Origin: Trichomonas vaginalis G3
Lineage: Eukaryota; Parabasalia; Trichomonadida; Trichomonadidae
Direction of reading: 5' to 3'
Length of the DNA: 64,000 nt
Assembly: GCF_026262505.1 (NCBI RefSeq)
Contig: NC_067204.1
Location: 4,993,797-5,057,796, forward strand
The stretch's first letter is position 1. Every line of letters starts with the position of its first letter. Positions 47,743 to 57,112 of this stretch are shown piece by piece. Made by a program: the position numbers and the translations under genes. Under the pieces are notes generated by a model. It had not been told where the DNA came from and made no database searches. It saw only the letters and a program-made list of their open reading frames with translations.

Positions 47743-49839
47743 ATGTTTTTCTTGTTTGTTCTAGCGAATTCACACGCATTTCAATGTATGCATAATGAAA
47801 ATGAGTACTGGCTTGTTCCCAAAATAGATCTTGCTTCAATAAAGCATCAAAAGAGAAAATTAACAGAATCTTCATGGCGAAACATTCGTATTAAAATCGT
47901 CACAGACTTTATCACATGGGAACTCGATGATGAATTTAAATGTAAGACCGTTGGGCAAACAATTTCATGGGAGCGTGGGACACATCTATGTACGGAAGAT
48001 GATTTTTTAAATGCTTCACGAAGAGCGAATTTTTTAAGGACATTGGATAATGTTAGAATATATTTAGAGAAGTTACTCAAAGTGATACCCGTTACAGGAT
48101 CGATTACTATGGATTCGGCTGGTTCATATACTTTTACGTATTCTCCATTGAAAAGTTATACAGGCTATGATTTAATATTACCAGTCGTTCTTAAGAATTT
48201 CGGTGGTGATAGTCCTCTTGCAATGGCTGGTCCAACTGGTTATGAAAGAACATACAAGCGTCCAATTAGTGGAATTATATACTTAAATACAAAGAAAATT
48301 CCAGATAATACACAAAGTGAGTCAACATGGCAACGTTGGTACTTCCAAGTTTTAATTCACGAAATTTGTCATGTACTTGGTGTTACTGGTTCAATGTTTT
48401 CTTCATATCATCCATATGAGAACTCACAACCATATAGCAATCCAACATGTCAACTTACAATACACAAGAAGTCTTTCACATTCTTGACAACTCCTTATTC
48501 ACATATCTTCGCGAAGAAACGATATGGTGTTGAAACATTTTCTAACGGAACTCACAGTTGTCCATCAGGAATCGAAATCGAAGATGGTGGTAATGAAGGC
48601 ACATCTGGTTCTCACCTTGAAGGACGTGCTTTTTACTCTGAACTCATGACAGGTCAAACAATGTCTGCTGCTACAGGTCCATTCGAGAGACTTACAGATG
48701 CAGTGATGGCAATATTACAAGATACAGGAAATTATAAATGTGATTGGAGATATGCACAACCACTTGTTTGGGGTAATCCAGAATCAACAATTGGTGGCCA
48801 ACCAATCAATGACTTTGCAACAGGTGTTCCGTCTAAAGTTTTTCCATCACATTACATGAAGAAACCAACCGGTGACAATCTTGGTGGAACAGGCTTCAAC
48901 TTCAAGACATGGGGAAGTTGGCTTCCATTACAAAAGGACTCCGCAGTTTCATGTCCAAGTAGGTTCCGTAAATATGACCAATATTGTGGTCCAGCACGTT
49001 ATGAGTTTTATAATCCTTCAAGAGCTGATTTTCAATACAACAAATATATTTTTGACTTCATCAATGTAACATATCCTTCCAAAAGTTGTCCAGATGGTCA
49101 AGCAATTTTACCTGGAGCATCTCAATACAATAATGTATTTGATGTCTGTGCACCATATACATGTAACAAATATGATAGTTACACGATGAGAGTAACTGCT
49201 CTAGGTAAAACAACCACAATAACATGCGATAAGAACAATGTTGGTAAAGCATTTACTTACCAAATTCCTATAGAATTTAATGGTCAGCAAAGTCCAAGAG
49301 ATAGAACAGCATACTGTGTTCATCCAGAAATATTCTGCAGAACAGTTAAACTCCATGAAATGACGTTTGCTGCTGATCCTTTTGATCCGAACTCGGTCCA
49401 ACTGAAAGATCCATATAAAACGCCAACTCCAACACCAAGAACGCCAACTCCAAAGACTCCTACACCAAGAACGCCAACTCCAAAGACTCCAACACCGAAA
49501 ACACCGACACCAAAAACTCCAACTCCAAAGCCTCTAGAACCAATGATATCAACACCAACAAAATCAGAATCAGAATATGAACCATATGTTACATCATCAC
49601 CAGAACATTCAGTTGTATCACCTGATCAAGATGTGGAAAATAAGGGATCTGGCGATCAAGATGAATCTAAATCTAATTCAAGCAAATTAGGATTCAAAAC
49701 AATGAAGTGGATCATTATCGGTGCAGCAACTGGCATGATTGTTATCATTATTGTCGTTGCAGTCATTATTGTATGCAAAGCCAAAGGCAATAAACAACCA
49801 TCAAGCGATGATGTCCTCCATCAAGAATTCTTAGTTTAA
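47743..49839 (+). CDS. GP63-like (leishmanolysin, M8) surface zinc metallopeptidase 3, intact
   Basis: Open frame of 698 aa. A short hydrophobic start (MFFLFVLANSHAFQC) is a signal peptide. The catalytic site is HEICH at 206-210, the third zinc ligand is probably H291 in SHLEGR, and the Met-turn is M302 in ELMTG. A Cys-rich C-terminal half is followed by a TPTPKTP repeat stalk (about 557-597), an acidic linker, a membrane helix (about 656-677) and a cytoplasmic tail ending QEFLV. The family comprises type I surface endopeptidases implicated in adhesion and degradation of external proteins in trichomonads. The stop codon sits in TAAA, and TTTCAA directly precedes the ATG. Confidence 0.95.
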   Translation: MFFLFVLANSHAFQCMHNENEYWLVPKIDLASIKHQKRKLTESSWRNIRIKIVTDFITWELDDEFKCKTVGQTISWERGTHLCTEDDFLNASRRANFLRTLDNVRIYLEKLLKVIPVTGSITMDSAGSYTFTYSPLKSYTGYDLILPVVLKNFGGDSPLAMAGPTGYERTYKRPISGIIYLNTKKIPDNTQSESTWQRWYFQVLIHEICHVLGVTGSMFSSYHPYENSQPYSNPTCQLTIHKKSFTFLTTPYSHIFAKKRYGVETFSNGTHSCPSGIEIEDGGNEGTSGSHLEGRAFYSELMTGQTMSAATGPFERLTDAVMAILQDTGNYKCDWRYAQPLVWGNPESTIGGQPINDFATGVPSKVFPSHYMKKPTGDNLGGTGFNFKTWGSWLPLQKDSAVSCPSRFRKYDQYCGPARYEFYNPSRADFQYNKYIFDFINVTYPSKSCPDGQAILPGASQYNNVFDVCAPYTCNKYDSYTMRVTALGKTTTITCDKNNVGKAFTYQIPIEFNGQQSPRDRTAYCVHPEIFCRTVKLHEMTFAADPFDPNSVQLKDPYKTPTPTPRTPTPKTPTPRTPTPKTPTPKTPTPKTPTPKPLEPMISTPTKSESEYEPYVTSSPEHSVVSPDQDVENKGSGDQDESKSNSSKLGFKTMKWIIIGAATGMIVIIIVVAVIIVCKAKGNKQPSSDDVLHQEFLV

Positions 49840-50253
49840 ATAATATATATTTGCTCATTTTCTAATTGCGTTAACTAAAAATTATCTTAATTGAATATTT
49901 TCGGAAATTTTGATTAAATGCAAAATATAGAGTGAAATTGAAGCAAAATAGTTTATTAAGTCTATAAGAAGATCAAATGGAGCTTATATGTCAGAAAGGA
50001 TAATAATTTTGGCTATTTTCATAAAATATTAAATTTAATATGGAAAAAGATTAAATTCGATGGTCTAAGAAATTCTTATCTCAATGTTTTTCTCAAAATA
50101 TATTATTTCTATTGAGTGATTATCCACAAAAAAAAATAATTTCGATAAACAAAGTTGAAAACTCTCAGCTGTATAATAGCAAAATGTTTTGAAACCTTGA
50201 TTTTCGAAATTGTAATATATTAAAGTATAAATTTCGATTTTCAATATGAACTT
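49840..50253. other. Intergenic region between GP63 gene 3 and eS27
   Basis: The two genes converge here (GP63 on plus, eS27 on minus). AT-rich; no gene or repeat is seen. Confidence 0.5.
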
Positions 50254-50514
50254 TTATGCATTAACTCTTGGGCGGATCTCGACTTGATCAGCAAGAAGGA
50301 TACGGCCACCTGTTGGTGTAGCAAGTGGTGTCTGGCAGTTCTTGCAGAAAACTGGGACGTTGGAGTGTGAGAATGCTGTTGTAAGACCTGTGCAGGATGG
50401 GCAGCGAAGGGAAAGGAACTCGGAACGTGGGTTTGGAACAAGTGTCTTCTTCTTGTTGGTATGGAGCTCCTGCTCTACGGATGGGTGGAGAATATCAACA
50501 TCAAGAGTTGTCAT
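50254..50514 (-). CDS. RPS27: 40S ribosomal protein eS27
   Basis: 86 aa, the usual length for eS27. The N-terminus MTTLDVDILHPSVEQE matches the family's DLLHPS start. The zinc ribbon is CPSC (38-41) and CKNC (57-60), followed by PTGGRILL, close to the family's PTGGKARL. It is a structural component of the small ribosomal subunit. Stop codon in TAAA. Confidence 0.95.
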   Translation of the reverse strand: MTTLDVDILHPSVEQELHTNKKKTLVPNPRSEFLSLRCPSCTGLTTAFSHSNVPVFCKNCQTPLATPTGGRILLADQVEIRPRVNA

Positions 50515-50954
50515 TGGAAAGAAAGGCCATCACCTTCTCAATTTTGTAGGTCTGTTCGGATTGATATTTTTGCGTATTTAAGATGTTTGTGTATTAAAAA
50601 AGATTTTTTACGGAACAAATATCTTATCTTTGAGGATTCAGAAATTCACAAATTTCAATCATATAAATTCGAACAATGGGAAATCATCACCAATGTTACA
50701 TGCATTTTTCGTTTCTTGGGTTAATCGAAATCAATCAATTCTGAAATTGAGAATATATAAAAATTCAAAATCCTTGGTCCAAATCTCATTTCGCGCATTT
50801 CGATACTCACCAATAATTCTATTTTAGCTTGTATATCTCTAAAAAGCTTTTCTAATTAAATCGATAAAAAATTTATTAAAATCACAATACAAAATAAAGA
50901 CTACATTACTAAATCAAGAGGGTATGGGCTTTCAATCATACATAATTGAAAATA

Positions 50955-51575
50955 TTAAGGCATCGAACGAATTTGTTGTAATAAAACAGGAATTTGGAAT
51001 CTTTGGTCGATACTTTCCATAAATTGGGAATTATCCGGTGGTACTAGTTCGGGTAATTGGAAATTCCTCCATTCGTTTGCGAAAGTATCAGCTGGAAGAG
51101 GCTCTGGCTGCCCTGGAGCAGCTTGTGGCTGAGGAGGAGGCATTCCAGGAGCCTGAGGAGTAGAAGGTGCTGATTGATGAGGTACAATCGGTGGTTGAGG
51201 AGGTAATGATTGTTGTGGAGGCTGCATTGGTACAGATTGTGGTTGTCTCATTTGCTGTTGCTGCTGCATCATTTGCGGTTGTTGTGGATATTGCTGTCCC
51301 ATCATTTGTGGTTGCTGTGGATATTGTTGATTCATCATCTGTGGTTGTTGAGGCATTTGTTGACCCATCATTTGTGGCTGCTGAGGCATTTGCTGACCCA
51401 TCATTTGAGGTGGCTGTGGCATTTGTTGACCCATCATTTGTGGTTGTTGAGGCATTCCTGGCGGCATTTGTCCTGGCATTGGTTGTGGACGCATGGACAT
51501 TGGCATTGGTGGTTGTCCAGGTGGCATTCCAACTGGTGGCATCGGTCGTTGACCATAATTCGATCTGTATTGCAT
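50955..51575 (-). CDS. Met/Pro/Gln-rich low-complexity protein (206 aa)
   Basis: Starts MQYRSNYGQRP and then runs through about seven repeats of the type QQMPQQPQMMG, with poly-Gln/Pro segments, to about residue 155. The last 45 residues (DTFANEWRNFQLPELVPPDN and on) are ordinary sequence and may be the only folded part. The leader TTTCATAAAAAATG fits the trichomonad TCA-type initiator, which supports this start. Such composition is common in nuclear and RNA-binding scaffold proteins, but I do not assign a function. Antisense open frames are by-products of the repeats. Confidence 0.75.
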   Translation of the reverse strand: MQYRSNYGQRPMPPVGMPPGQPPMPMSMRPQPMPGQMPPGMPQQPQMMGQQMPQPPQMMGQQMPQQPQMMGQQMPQQPQMMNQQYPQQPQMMGQQYPQQPQMMQQQQQMRQPQSVPMQPPQQSLPPQPPIVPHQSAPSTPQAPGMPPPQPQAAPGQPEPLPADTFANEWRNFQLPELVPPDNSQFMESIDQRFQIPVLLQQIRSMP

Positions 51576-52020
51576 TTTTTATGAAATTTCAGATAAATTT
51601 TGAAGGAAAAAAAATCGCTTTGGGGAAAGAAATAACCATTACATGAGAGTGTAAGTATATGATATTTTCACATCAGGAGGCTTAGGATGTATTCCGAAGC
51701 GACCTTTGCTTATATTGACATAATTATTGAACATCATTTCATTCCTTAGTTATATTGAGCGATAATATGATTACAACTTAGTTTTATAAGTTTTAGTATA
51801 GAACGTTTGTTGCAAACTCATATTTCTATATGATATATAGCTTATTAATCAATTTTATGAAGATTTGATTTTGAATTGATTCAATTTTCATTAACAATAA
51901 TATGCTTATCTTTAATATTATACATTTCATGCATGAAGATGCCCATTTATAAATAAAAAATAATAATAAAATTGATAATCTAATATACATCTTTATAAAT
52001 AAAAAATAAAATTATAGTAG
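51576..52020. other. AT-rich intergenic region
   Basis: Between two minus-strand genes. No gene is seen. Confidence 0.5.
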
Positions 52021-52536
52021 TTAAATGTTGTTGTACTGAGTGCAATAAGGTACATAAACGTTAAAGTTTGAACTACGAGCATTATTTTTAGAAGAAGTTA
52101 AGAAGAACTGTGTTCTTTCTGTTCTTGATCTTGTATCTGTTCTTCTCTGTCGTGAAATCTTTGATATTCTTGTTAGCATATCAGATGTATCGCAAGATTT
52201 CTTAAATTGTTTAATCTTATCACAAAGTTCTTTAATTTCATCTTTTGTAGATTTGTTTATTGCTCTAACGTCTGTTTCTTTCTTTGATTCGTATTGTTTT
52301 TTAATATTTTTGTATTCTTCGATAGTTTCTCTTAGTTTTTGATCTGTTTCAGAGAAATCTACAAGCGGTGCTGACATAAGTTGAAGGTCATCAATTGAAT
52401 TGGAAATTCTATTATTTGTTTCGATTATATTTTGAAATCCGAGTTTCTTATTTTCATATGCATCTATCAAATCCCCAAATTCTTCTTGAATACGTTTTTC
52501 TATTGCATCAAATTTCTGGGAATCAAGTGCAGTCAT
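52021..52536 (-). CDS. Coiled-coil protein, unrecognised (171 aa)
   Basis: Starts MTALDSQKFDAIEKRIQ with an ATCAAACACATG leader. About residues 5-120 are strongly charged with heptad-like spacing, consistent with coiled coil. The tail is Arg/Ser/Thr-rich (RQRRTDTRSRTERT), then FNVYVPYC. Size and layout would fit a cytoskeletal or tethering subunit, but no family is recognised. It diverges from the following gene with about 126 bases between ATGs. Confidence 0.75.
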   Translation of the reverse strand: MTALDSQKFDAIEKRIQEEFGDLIDAYENKKLGFQNIIETNNRISNSIDDLQLMSAPLVDFSETDQKLRETIEEYKNIKKQYESKKETDVRAINKSTKDEIKELCDKIKQFKKSCDTSDMLTRISKISRQRRTDTRSRTERTQFFLTSSKNNARSSNFNVYVPYCTQYNNI

Positions 52537-52662
52537 GTGTTTGATTTGTCAGTTTTTGTGCCTTCATTCAAATTTATGCAAAATATAAAATAAATACCCT
52601 GTGCAATATCAATGTATCAAAACATTAAATTTTATTGTCAATTTTTCTTTTTTTCAAAGTTC

Positions 52663-53658
52663 ATGATGCAAATTCAACCAGAAGAAGAACCATTATATGA
52701 ATGGAAGTTCGTAGACAGCTTAGACAAAGCTACAGTTACGTTTACACTACCAAATGGACTCGAAGTTTTTGATATTCACTTTACTGAATATAATGATAAG
52801 CAATCGATTCTTGTTGAGACGCAATTTAAGATTCCATATTTATGTGGAATGCTTCCGTCAACCTATTCATCAATAGATGCTCAAATGATTGATAATAATT
52901 ACATTGTAACCATTAACAAATCAGAAAAGAAAGAATGGCCGAGATTAATTATAGCAAAAAACAAGTATATATTCTCAATTGATCCAAAATCAGCACTATT
53001 ACTCTATAAAGATACTCTTACAAACAAAAATAGTAATTATTCTGCTGCGATGGAGATGCTGGAGTTCTCAGCATTCAGTTTTTTCCTTCCAGCAGTGCGT
53101 GAGTGTGCTCTTGTTTATCTTAAAAATCGCGAAACTCAAAACAGCGCGTTCCAACTTTTACAAATTGGCACTGATAAGTACCAAGATCCTTCATGCGCAT
53201 ATCAGCTTGGTCTTATTTTATCAACTGTACAGAATATGAAGAAGAAAGCATTTGGATATATGAAATTTGCCGCAGAAAAAGGTATTTCTGATGCAATGGC
53301 TGCTCTTGGAGAGTTTTATTCATCACTCTCTAACTTAGAATACTCAGAAAAAGATGCCCAACAAGCTTTAATATGGTTAAATAAAGCAAATGAAACTCAA
53401 GATAACTGGGTTGCTTGTCATGAGCTTGCAAAGTTATATCTTTCAGGTACTGGCATTGAAAAGAATATAGAGAAAGCCAAGAACTTTCAACTTCGTGCAA
53501 GAGTTATAAATCCTAAATGTCCTGAACTTTCTTTTGACGAAACCTCTGAAGAAAGTAGCGATGCCAAACCTGCATCTCAGATCTTATTTGGTTCAGCGGC
53601 TCTTGCAGCAATTGCAGGTTTTGGATTTGTAGTTTACCGCTCACTCCGAAGGAAGTGA
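52663..53658 (+). CDS. CS-domain / Sel1-repeat tail-anchored protein (331 aa)
   Basis: The frame is open from 52612, but ATG 52663 is preferred because TTCAAAGTTC precedes it like other leaders here and the protein then begins MMQIQPEEEPLYEWKF. About residues 10-95 resemble a CS (NudC/p23-type) co-chaperone domain, with a Y-x-W start and ITI..KSEKKEWPRLI end. About 165-290 hold Sel1/TPR-like repeats (YQLGLI..., AAEKGISDAMAALGEFY, ALIWLNKA, ELAKLYLSGTGI). The last 28 residues form one membrane helix followed by RSLRRK, so it is probably tail-anchored facing the cytosol, on ER or hydrogenosome. A chaperone-adaptor role is inferred from the domains. Confidence 0.8.
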   Translation: MMQIQPEEEPLYEWKFVDSLDKATVTFTLPNGLEVFDIHFTEYNDKQSILVETQFKIPYLCGMLPSTYSSIDAQMIDNNYIVTINKSEKKEWPRLIIAKNKYIFSIDPKSALLLYKDTLTNKNSNYSAAMEMLEFSAFSFFLPAVRECALVYLKNRETQNSAFQLLQIGTDKYQDPSCAYQLGLILSTVQNMKKKAFGYMKFAAEKGISDAMAALGEFYSSLSNLEYSEKDAQQALIWLNKANETQDNWVACHELAKLYLSGTGIEKNIEKAKNFQLRARVINPKCPELSFDETSEESSDAKPASQILFGSAALAAIAGFGFVVYRSLRRK

Positions 53659-53892
53659 AATTTTGATATGCTATATTTATTTGTTGTGTGCTATAATAAA
53701 TATATAAATGATAAACTCATATTTTTACATTAATCAAATTTAAATTGATTGCATATGTATGATTGCATGATGTTATTTGCTTTTAAAATGATTTGTTTAA
53801 TTGTTGTCTGTCTAAATTCGCAATGAAAGCACTTCTAAACTCATCAGGTTTTGGAAAACACTTATAACGACGATAACTATCGTATAATTCTT

Positions 53893-54312
53893 ATGTCGAG
53901 TGATAAGAATTTCTTCTGGCACGGCATTTTGAATCTTAATGATCTTGGTGCACATGCTTTCTTCGATGTAAAGATCAAGAAGAACGTCCCAGATGCTCCA
54001 AATCAAGTTGGTATTATGACCAGCGATATTCCTCCACTTCCAATGAACGAATCAGATACACTTCACGTCACATTCCTCCTAGAGAATAATGTTGGTCTTA
54101 ATACTGTTCGTTATCGTGTAGCTGAAGCCTCATTCCCAGGCAATCAACTCTATCAAGCAATCAAAGAAGTTGCTGGACCACAAACAACAATATCTGTACC
54201 ATACGAAAAAGGCGAATGGCAGTTTTCAAAGCAAGGAACAACATGGATTTTGCGCCAAATTCTTTTATATGTTCCAATGGCACAATTAAGGAAGTTCATC
54301 AAGGACCCATAA
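53893..54312 (+). CDS. Unrecognised 139-aa protein
   Basis: Frame from ATG 53893 (MSSDKNFFWHGILNLNDLG) to a stop in TAAA. An upstream extension to 53851 has no ATG. Alternating hydrophobic residues and Pro/Gly turns suggest a beta-rich fold. No signal peptide or membrane helix. Codon use resembles the neighbouring host genes, with none of the A/T-drift of the repeats. No family is recognised. Confidence 0.75.
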   Translation: MSSDKNFFWHGILNLNDLGAHAFFDVKIKKNVPDAPNQVGIMTSDIPPLPMNESDTLHVTFLLENNVGLNTVRYRVAEASFPGNQLYQAIKEVAGPQTTISVPYEKGEWQFSKQGTTWILRQILLYVPMAQLRKFIKDP

Positions 54313-54600
54313 ATTTAATGTATCATAAATGTCTATTCATTCTATCTCAGAGTGAAATAATTCAAAAATTCGATTATATTTATCTTTTTTTTATTACTGA
54401 AAAGTACTTATACTACTATTTATAAGCCTTCTGAAATGAAATTTTTCTATTTTATTAACAACTTTTAAGTATGAAAATCCAAATTCGAAAATTTCGAAAT
54501 TTTTGTAAAAAAGAATATGATCTTTTTAGGTTTGTATGTATATGGTTTGTTCAAATCTGTAAAAATTGGGTGAAATTAATCAATATATAATATATATACT

Positions 54601-55443
54601 TTATTTGCCGATATCTTCGATATCCTGTGCAGGAGCGGCCTTTTCCTGCTTCTTCTGAGCGTTCTTCTTTGACTTTGGAATCTGTACTTCTCTAACATCT
54701 GGAGCAGTCTTCTTAATAATGTGGAATTGAGAACGGAAAATGTTAAGTCTGGCCTCTTCACCAAGCTTGCTAACAATAGCATCGACAGCTTGTCTTGTCT
54801 TGGATCTGACACCTGTATCACCCCATGGACATCTGCATTTAGCTGGCTGGAACTCGTTTTCAGCGCAGAACTGCTTGATATCCATTTCTGGTGTGTAAGC
54901 AAGTGGTCTGATCATTGTCATGTTGTATTTTTCTTCGCCGACAGTGATATCAAGTTTGACGGCCATACCAGCAAAGCGACCATGCTGTGTCATGTTCATG
55001 ATAAGTGTAGCAACGATATCATCAAGGTGGTGACCGAGTGTGAGCTTGTTGCAGTTGAATTTGCGGGCAAGTTCCATCAACTTAGCGCGGCGGAAACGAG
55101 AACAGTGAATGCATGTTTCCTTGTGTTCGTTTTCAAGATAAACATCACGAATTTGATCTTCAACAAGGTGATACTCAACTTTTCTTGATGAGCAAAAATC
55201 TTCTAAGTACTTAGCATCAATACCGTATGGAAGGTTGCTGAATTTGATGTGAGCAGCAACAACTTGGAAAGAAAAGTTCTTTTCACGCATCCATTCTGAT
55301 AAGTAATGAGTGAGAGTAAGTGAATCTTTACCACCAGATAAACCAATAAGAATTCTATCACCATCCTCGACTAATTTGAACTCTTCGCAGGCTGTTCTGA
55401 TTTGGTTTCTGAGCTTGGTATTGATGGCTGGCTCTGCAGACAT
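54601..55443 (-). CDS. ttcA: TtcA-like tRNA 2-thiocytidine synthetase (PP-loop ATPase)
   Basis: 280 aa. N-terminal PP-loop SGGKDS at 36-41 binds and hydrolyses ATP to adenylate the target base. CIHC at 111-114 followed by SRFRRAKL, and the Cys pair C203/C205 in KCRCPWGD, correspond to the iron-sulfur cluster cysteines of TtcA. LGHHLDD at about 136-142 and IRPLAY at about 178 are typical. In bacteria the enzyme 2-thiolates C32 of certain tRNAs; here a cytosolic role is inferred. The C-terminus has a Lys/Ala/Gln-rich extension. The related CTU1/NCS6 family is the alternative, but motif order favours TtcA. The leader contains CATCAAAAAATG and the stop lies in TAAA. Confidence 0.88.
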   Translation of the reverse strand: MSAEPAINTKLRNQIRTACEEFKLVEDGDRILIGLSGGKDSLTLTHYLSEWMREKNFSFQVVAAHIKFSNLPYGIDAKYLEDFCSSRKVEYHLVEDQIRDVYLENEHKETCIHCSRFRRAKLMELARKFNCNKLTLGHHLDDIVATLIMNMTQHGRFAGMAVKLDITVGEEKYNMTMIRPLAYTPEMDIKQFCAENEFQPAKCRCPWGDTGVRSKTRQAVDAIVSKLGEEARLNIFRSQFHIIKKTAPDVREVQIPKSKKNAQKKQEKAAPAQDIEDIGK

Positions 55444-55698
55444 TTTTTGATGAGATTTTGCACTAAAAATAACCGCAATTTATGCGTCCGAATTAATTTG
55501 CATAATTGATAATAAATATGTAAATGTGATATGTACTAGGTTCTATTTATGAAATAAAATAATTGATTTGGCTCTTTTGAATATATTTTGTAAACAATTC
55601 AATTGTTTATGATAAAATTCCTTTCAAAATTTACAATGAGGATAATACATGCAAACGTGTAGATTCTAATATATTACGAATGTGTCATTTCTCCTAAT
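55444..55698. other. Intergenic region upstream of ttcA-like gene
   Basis: AT-rich leader and spacer DNA before the MITE candidate. No gene is seen. Confidence 0.5.
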
Positions 55699-56112
55699 TA
55701 AACTGCGAATCAAAAGGCGTACCTATCAATTTTTGAATAGTTTACATTTCTAATGCTAATGGTGCTTTCACTGAGAGTGAGTGAAGATTATCAAATACGA
55801 GAGCTTCAATAATCTGTACATGCAATAAGTAGTATAGCAGCATTTAGTTATGCTTAAATTTCTGGTTTGAAGCTTGAATAAAATTTAGAAATCTTAAATT
55901 TTGAAGTTTAACACGAAAAAATCGTATTAATTCATCCTACATGAATGCCTGTTTTATGATTCTTTGTTGTTATCTCGAATTAGAGCGAATAGTTTGTGCG
56001 GTCCAAAAGGCGTACCTTGCAGAAATCGACTTTTTGAGAGAAACTCATATAATTAATTGTATGACTTCTCTCAAAAAGTTGAAGGTAGGTACGCCTTTTG
56101 ACTCGCAGTTTA
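55699..56112. mobile_element. Mariner-type MITE candidate with TA target duplication
   Basis: Inverted termini of 24 bp, 55701-55724 (AACTGCGAATC...) and 56087-56110, with one mismatch, each flanked outside by TA (55699-55700, 56111-56112). A further inner copy of the AAAAGGCGTACCT terminal motif lies near 56009-56029 and pairs with the right end to form an inner palindrome. It encodes nothing convincing. Tc1/mariner elements duplicate TA, which suggests that superfamily. Confidence 0.65.
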
Positions 56113-56877
56113 CCTTTTCAATTTTCGTCTTTTGGCAGTATTCATTTTTTTGTCTTTCAGCGAGGAAGAGCGAATCCTTGAAAAGCCATTTTTGCAAAAA
56201 TAAAGTGTCCACAATGTTTTAAAATAAGGCCAGTTACACATGAATGAACAATGAAGTATTAATTTTTATATTCGCTATATATGAAATTGAAGAAACTCTC
56301 AGTAAGAGAGAAAACAGAGAAATAGCTTCATTAAAATAAGGTAATTCTTTTATCAATCCCAAATTTGAATCTTTGAAAGTTTATATTCAAAATATACATT
56401 AAAAGATTGATAAGACTAATTTGAAATAAAATTAAGTTAAACTAGTTCGAGATGTCTTTCTCAAAACATATTTAGCTTACTTTGATTAATGAAATATAAG
56501 ATTGCAAAAAGGCTCGCTTGAGCTATGGACACAAAATGCTCTAATATTAATGGGACTTTTTTGGATTTAAAAAGCTCATAAGCATATGAATTTAAAATGA
56601 AAAACAGAATCATTGAAATGTGCAGACATTGAGTCTTATGACGTTAACTTGGTATATGTTGCATCAATGTCGCTAAAATTTCTCATAGACGAACATTAAT
56701 CAACCGTGTTCTATTGAATTTAGCTGGATCATGGGAGAAAAAAAAATGAATATTTTCCGAACATTTTTAAATTCAAAAATATCATATGAAAAGCATCACT
56801 AATATGTCACTTTTGCCGAAAATGGAAAAGTTGTGGTTTTGGAATTAATTAGGTTCAGTGTAAGATCTGTATCATAA

Positions 56878-56912
<35 letters not shown>
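56113..56912. other. AT-rich spacer ending in a 33-base A-run
   Basis: No gene is seen. The pure A-run at 56880-56912 lies just before the first Maverick-like sequence and may sit at its boundary. Confidence 0.55.
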
Positions 56913-56914
<2 letters not shown>

Positions 56915-57112
56915 TAGTGGGGCTTCCAGGCACTTCGTGCCCTCTAGCCCTGAAGATGTTTAGTATAAATGAAGTTTTTATTCGGAAAATTGTTAGTCTT
57001 CTGGGTCGAAAACATTATATAATGTGTCGCTTTTCACAAATTATATATGTTTTCATGTTTTGTCACTTTTCTGTCACTTTTCAGGGAAAAACATTTTTAT
57101 TATTATATATAA

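Noticed and set aside
51167..51646. Val/Ala-rich and Leu/His/Trp-rich frames on the plus strand
   Set aside because: Antisense readings of the Met/Pro/Gln repeat gene on the minus strand.
55941..56222. 93-codon frame
   Set aside because: It covers the right half of the MITE candidate and its palindrome, with no leader motif and no recognisable domain.
56880..56912. A-run as a retroposon poly(A) tail
   Set aside because: No reverse-transcriptase gene, target duplication or processed gene lies upstream; a simple homopolymer at an element edge is enough.
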